Assembly (NCBI GenBank): GCA_963850415.1
Contig: CAWKLE010000004.1
Span: 248,001-312,000 of the forward strand
DNA length: 64,000 bases
Reading direction: 5' to 3'
DNA from: VAXT01 sp963850415
GTDB lineage: Bacteria; Actinomycetota; Thermoleophilia; Gaiellales; Gaiellaceae
The position numbers were made by a program, and so were the translations under genes. The notes under the pieces are model-generated. The model was not told where the DNA came from. It made no database searches and worked only from the letters and a program-made list of their open reading frames with translations. This document shows positions 60,216 to 64,000 of this stretch, in pieces (position 1 is the first letter of the stretch; every line of letters begins with the position of its first letter).

Positions 60216-61430
60216 GGCAACTCGTACTCGTCCTCGGGCTCTGCGCCGTCCTCGCCGGCTGCGGTGGGAAGCAAGCGCTCGGACAAGAGCAAGACGGTGA
60301 CGATCGCGGTCAACGCCCCGTTCTCGCGGACGCCGTACGTCGGTCAGACGATCGCCGACGGCGCTGCGCTGGCCGCCTCGAAGGCCGCCGCCGACGTGAA
60401 CGGCGTCAAGTACCGCTTCCGGATCAAGCGCTACGACACGGGCCTGTCCCCGAGCACCGCGGCCCGCAACGTCCGCAAGGCGATCGCCGACGGCGCGGTT
60501 GCGATCGTCGACGAGGGTACCGGGGTCGACGCCTCGTGGCAGTTCGCGCGCGACGCGGACATCCCGCTCGCGGTCACGTACCAGGGCGGCGAGGGGCTGA
60601 TCGACCCGGCCAAGCGGCCGAACGTCTTTCGCATCGCGCCGACCGACCACGGCATGTCGTTCCGCCTCGCCGAGTACCTGATCCCGAAGAAGCTGAAGGT
60701 CGCGCTGATCACGGACGATTCCTCGTACGGTCAGGAGGGCGCGAAGGCGCTCGACGAGGCGTTCTCGCAGAACCCCGATTCGGTGGCCGCCAAGCTGACC
60801 GTCCCGGCCTCGGCGCCGGATCTGGCGCCGCAGGTGCTCCGCGCCCGCCGCGCAGGAGCGACCGCGCTTCTCGTCTGGGCCCAGCCGACGACGATCGCGA
60901 GCGTGCTCTCGGCGGCGCGCTCGTCCGGCTGGAAGGTCCCGGTGTACACGTCGCCGACGGGAGAGGACCCGCTCGTTCGCCAGCAGCTCGCGAACCATCC
61001 GGACTGGGTCGACGGCCTGACGTTCGCATCCGGTCGCCCCACGGCCGAGGTGGGCGCGGGCCCGTTCCTGACCTTCCAGCGCGACCTCGAGAACCGCTTC
61101 GGCGTGCAGCTCGTCGGAGTGAAGACGCCCGACGGTGCACAGGTCGTGCAGCCGCCCGACTACGCCATGTACTCGTACGACTTCGTGAACGTGCTCGCGG
61201 CCGCGATCCAGCGTGCGGGCGGGGTGGCGGACAAGAAGAAGATCCTGGCCGCCCTCAACCAGGTGACGGTCGCCGGCGCGAACGGGGACAACCGCGGGTT
61301 CAACGAGCGCAACCACGAGGGCGTCGTCGACGACGACGTCTACTTCGCGAGGTTCGAGGGCATGACGTACAAGCCCGTCAAGGACGATCCGCTATCGGCG
61401 ACGCTCGTTCCGATCGAGCAGCGGCGCTGA
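60212..61430 (+). CDS. livK: Branched-chain amino-acid-type ABC substrate-binding lipoprotein, one frameshift
   Basis: A lipoprotein signal peptide (RQLVLVLGLCAVLAGCGG) starts at GTG 60212, overlapping the LivG stop. The mature protein continues in another frame after about 60267 (SKRSDKSKTVTIAV onwards). Joining them gives a complete type I periplasmic-binding protein of about 405 residues: PYVGQTIADGAALAA, VDEGTGVDASWQFA, DDSSYGQEGAKALDEAF and YAMYSYDFVNVLAAAI. Most likely an indel in the sequence near a GGTGGGAAG run. Substrate could be amino acids, urea or amides. Confidence 0.83.
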
Positions 61431-62524
61431 GCCGGCGGGCGCTCGTCGGCGGGCTCTGCGCGGCCGCGCTTGTGGCTCCCTGTGCCGCAGGCGCCCGGAC
61501 GGTGTCGCTGCCCTGGCCTCCGGAGGTGCTCCCGCAGACGCCGCCGCTCGCGCCGCAGGTGGCCGGCCCGCTCCCGCTCCAGCCGCGCTTCTTCCGCCGC
61601 GCCTCGAACCACGAGCGCGTCGTCGTCGGGCTCGACGAGGACGGCACGCCGAACGCGATCCGCGTCCAGCAGACGACCGTCCTGAACAGGCTCGGCGACT
61701 ACGTCTTCGCGATCCCGGCGCCCGTGCGAACCGTGCTCCCGGGGCCAGGTACCGAGTCGCCTCCGGGCCAGCGGACGAACCAGATCCTCTGGCAGGGCTT
61801 CTCGCCCGGAACGCGCCGGCTGTCCGTCGTCGCCGACCTCCGCGTCGACGAGAGCGCGCCGATGCTGCCGGTCAAGGTGCACTTCGAGCCGGCCGGAGCC
61901 GCGACCGCGGTCGTGATCGAGAACGTGACCGGTGTGACCGCGAGGTCGTACACGGCCGACGTCGAGCCGGTCGGACTGGGCCAGGTGCTGGGTCGCATTC
62001 GCAACGCGATCAGGCGCAATTTCACCGCGGAAGGGCTGAACGTCGACATCCGAGGCGCCCGGCGGCCCGTCGACGTCCGCGTGTCGGCGCCGCTCCTCGT
62101 CTCCGGCGCGGTTCTGACGGGAGGCGTCTCGCGGAGCTTCAAGGGCGTGCTCGACGGAGTCCGTCGGAACGAACTGCGGGTCCTCGTGCCCGGCCACCGG
62201 CCCCCGAAGATCTCGATGCGGGTGCGCACACTCGCCGTCCCGGATCGCGTGCGGGCGACGGACAGCGTCGCTGCACAGCTCGCGAACACGATCGACCTCG
62301 AGTTGAGGTACGCACGCAAGCGCCAGTACGACCAGTTCATCTCCGGCGCGGACCCGACCGGTCGCAGCTCGACGATCTACGTCTACCGCACCGCGCCTCG
62401 CGCGATCGCTGCTGCTCCGCTCGAGAGCAGCGGCTCTAGCGGCAACACGATGGGCTGGATCGCGCTCGCGGTGCTGCTCGCGGCCGCGCTTCCGGTCGCT
62501 GCCGTGGTCTGGGCCCGCTCCTAG
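61427..62524 (+). CDS. Exported protein with a C-terminal membrane anchor, function unknown
   Basis: About 365 residues. No ATG, GTG or TTG is available near the 5' end; a CTG at 61427 overlapping the livK stop is the only tight start. The N-terminus SRRALVGGLCAAALVAPCAAGA is signal-like and has a twin-arginine motif. The body is beta-rich with no known catalytic motif, and a final helix (MGWIALAVLLAAALPVAAVVW) anchors it. It may be co-transcribed with the importer. Confidence 0.65.
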   Translation: MSRRALVGGLCAAALVAPCAAGARTVSLPWPPEVLPQTPPLAPQVAGPLPLQPRFFRRASNHERVVVGLDEDGTPNAIRVQQTTVLNRLGDYVFAIPAPVRTVLPGPGTESPPGQRTNQILWQGFSPGTRRLSVVADLRVDESAPMLPVKVHFEPAGAATAVVIENVTGVTARSYTADVEPVGLGQVLGRIRNAIRRNFTAEGLNVDIRGARRPVDVRVSAPLLVSGAVLTGGVSRSFKGVLDGVRRNELRVLVPGHRPPKISMRVRTLAVPDRVRATDSVAAQLANTIDLELRYARKRQYDQFISGADPTGRSSTIYVYRTAPRAIAAAPLESSGSSGNTMGWIALAVLLAAALPVAAVVWARS

Positions 62525-62811
62525 GAGCCGGCCTCTTCGACCGCCTTCGCGTAGGCGAGCTGCAGGTTCGCGGTCGCCTGCTCGAAGTCGTGCACGACCT
62601 CGTCGGGCACCGATCCGGCGAGGACCGGCGTCAGCGCCCGCAGCGCTTCGATCGCGAGCTTCGCCTGCTCGAGGTCGCGGCCGTCCGGCTCGAGCTTCGC
62701 GTAGCCGAGCTGGGCGACCGTCGGGAGAATCGAGAGCAGCAAGTCCGACACCTTCAGCTGCCGGATGTGCTCGAGCAGCTCCTCCTGCGAGAGCTCGCCC
62801 TCGTCAGCCAC
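62521..62811 (-). CDS. DUF1844-family protein
   Basis: 96 residues from GTG at 62811, overlapping the upstream ligase gene by 8 nt. An ATG at 62844 would lie too deep inside that gene. Helical, with LLLSILPTVAQLGYAKL and DLEQAKLAIEALRALTPVL, typical of DUF1844. Role unknown. Confidence 0.82.
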   Translation of the reverse strand: MADEGELSQEELLEHIRQLKVSDLLLSILPTVAQLGYAKLEPDGRDLEQAKLAIEALRALTPVLAGSVPDEVVHDFEQATANLQLAYAKAVEEAGS

Positions 62812-63961
62812 CCACAACCTCCTTGGGGCGAACTTGCTCCGCATAGATCTCCTCGAGCGTCGCGCCCTCTTCGAAGCGGGCGATCTGCCGCTCGGCCGCG
62901 TTCGCCGCCGGCACGGCGAGGTACTCGGCCGCGCCGAGCTCCTCCGCGACGGGCCGCATCCACTCGATCAGCTCTTCGAGGGCGGCGCGGGCAGGTCGCA
63001 CCTCGCGCGTTCGAAGATCGATCAGCTCGCCGGACAGCCCCCAGCGGATCGCGCGCCAGAAGTTCTCCTCGATCTCGCGGTTCGGCGGGTCGAGCAGCTC
63101 CTCGCCCTCGTCCAGCGCACGGGCGATCCGCGCCGTCAGCGCATACGCGAACGCCGCCAGCGAGATCGAGTCTTCCTGAAGCGGCTGCGCGTCGCAGATC
63201 CGGATCTCGACGGTCGGGAACGCGAGATGCGGGCGTACCGACCACCACATCTCCGTGTGCTCCTGGATCGAGCCCGTTGCGAACAGGAAGCGGACGTACT
63301 CCTCGAAGGTGCGCCAGTCCCCGTAGGCGTCCGGCACGCCGCAGCGCGGGAAGAACCGCGTGAAGATCTGCGTGCGCACCGAGTGCAGTCCCGTGTTCAC
63401 GTGCTCGAGGAACGGCGAGCTCGCGGAGAGCGCGAGCAGCTCCGGCAGGTAGGCGCGAAGGGCGTCGCAGACCTGGACGGCGCGGTCGGGGCCGTTGATC
63501 GCGACGTGGACGTGGAGGCCGAAGGTGTTGTTCCGCCAGACGACGTAGCGGAGTAGCTCGTCCCGCACCCGGTAGTGCGGCGTGTCGATGATCCGCTGCT
63601 CCTGCCACGGGCTCCAGGGGTGCGCGCCGGTTGCCCCGAGCGTGAAGCCGAGCCCGTCCGCAAGTTCTTGCAGCTGCGCACGCCGTCTGGGAATCATCGC
63701 CGCAGCGTCAGCGAAGGTCTCGCAGCGGCCGGTGCGGACCTCGACCTCGGAGGCGATCAGCTCACCGACGAGGTGCGGCTCGAGCTCCGTGCCCTCGGCC
63801 GCAGCTTTCAGCCGCTCGAAGCCGTCGGTCAGCGCGAGCGTGTCCGGGTCGAGGATCGCGAATTCCTCCTCGACGGCGACCGTGAAGTCGGTCGCGGACT
63901 CGAAGTGCTCGCGGCCGAGCCGCAGCTGTTCGTCGCCACTCAGGACGCGCTCCTCGGCCAC
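62804..63961 (-). CDS. Glutamate-cysteine-ligase family 2 (YbdK-type) carboxylate-amine ligase
   Basis: 385 residues from GTG at 63961. GCS2 motifs: VAVEEEFAILDPDT near residue 28, GELIASEVEVRTGRC near 65, NNTFGLHVHVAING near 143, FPTVEIRICDAQP near 250 and RAIRWGLSGELID near 305. Family members ligate glutamate to an amine such as cysteine with ATP. The true partner in this organism is unknown. The 39 nt beyond it to the window end hold no gene start. Confidence 0.9.
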   Translation of the reverse strand: MAEERVLSGDEQLRLGREHFESATDFTVAVEEEFAILDPDTLALTDGFERLKAAAEGTELEPHLVGELIASEVEVRTGRCETFADAAAMIPRRRAQLQELADGLGFTLGATGAHPWSPWQEQRIIDTPHYRVRDELLRYVVWRNNTFGLHVHVAINGPDRAVQVCDALRAYLPELLALSASSPFLEHVNTGLHSVRTQIFTRFFPRCGVPDAYGDWRTFEEYVRFLFATGSIQEHTEMWWSVRPHLAFPTVEIRICDAQPLQEDSISLAAFAYALTARIARALDEGEELLDPPNREIEENFWRAIRWGLSGELIDLRTREVRPARAALEELIEWMRPVAEELGAAEYLAVPAANAAERQIARFEEGATLEEIYAEQVRPKEVVGG

Positions 63962-64000
63962 GGCGAGAGGTTAGTGAAAAGGCTCGAGTAGCCGCCGCGC

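Overview
This looks like a chromosomal segment of a very high-GC Gram-positive bacterium, most likely an actinobacterium of the Thermoleophilia type. That placement is an inference. It rests on the base composition, the heavy use of GTG and TTG starts, chains of genes overlapping by 1-10 nt, an actinobacterial style of alpha/beta-hydrolase/cyclase fusions, LivM-LivG fusions, HAAS/PadR pairs, PASTA modules and collagen-like secreted proteins. No 16S gene or other species marker is present.

Layout. 1-5.9 kb holds the end of a sensor histidine kinase, then minus-strand genes: a hydrolase/class III cyclase fusion with a toroid protein and a cupin, a VOC/YjbR pair, and a secreted protein. 6.2-10.46 kb is bounded by a 25-nt direct repeat of the 3' end of a tRNA-Val and looks like a small integrated segment. 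It carries a second hydrolase/cyclase, an MFS exporter and an ECF sigma factor, with an operator-like palindrome between the last two. 10.5-13.5 kb has a membrane-anchored protein and a large frameshifted membrane protein. 13.5-17.2 kb has two collagen-like surface proteins. 17.3-22.8 kb is a complete oligopeptide/dipeptide ABC importer. 22.9-29.6 kb has a PstS-like lipoprotein, a frameshifted UvrD/PcrA helicase, a PadR/HAAS pair and an SGNH esterase with a 104-proline linker.

29.6-35.3 kb is the most interesting region. A cobalamin riboswitch leads an unbroken chain of overlapping genes: two DUF4430 proteins, EcfT, a double-domain EcfA, an ECF S component, and an alpha/alpha-toroid protein. 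The toroid and the DUF4430 domains correspond to the two halves of mammalian intrinsic factor/transcobalamin, here made as separate chains together with an ECF importer. I read this as a vitamin B12 capture and uptake system.

35.3-44.9 kb has VanZ, two small genes, a PQQ-type sugar dehydrogenase, two TrkA-type proteins, two APC-UspA permeases with a 54-residue membrane protein between them, and a proton-pumping pyrophosphatase. Together these suggest ion and energy homeostasis. 44.9-57.3 kb is a run of five large secreted proteins: three paralogues of an unassigned, possibly beta-propeller, family and two subtilases. Each ends in a polyproline stalk of 37-81 residues followed by the same cationic PASTA domain, so this is probably a cell-wall display cluster. 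57.4-61.4 kb is a branched-chain amino-acid-type ABC importer with fused LivM-LivG, followed by a membrane-anchored protein, a DUF1844 protein and a GCS2-type carboxylate-amine ligase.

Caution: at least six apparent frameshifts occur in five otherwise intact genes, including uvrD and livK. Consensus errors are therefore likely, and these genes should not be read as pseudogenes without checking.
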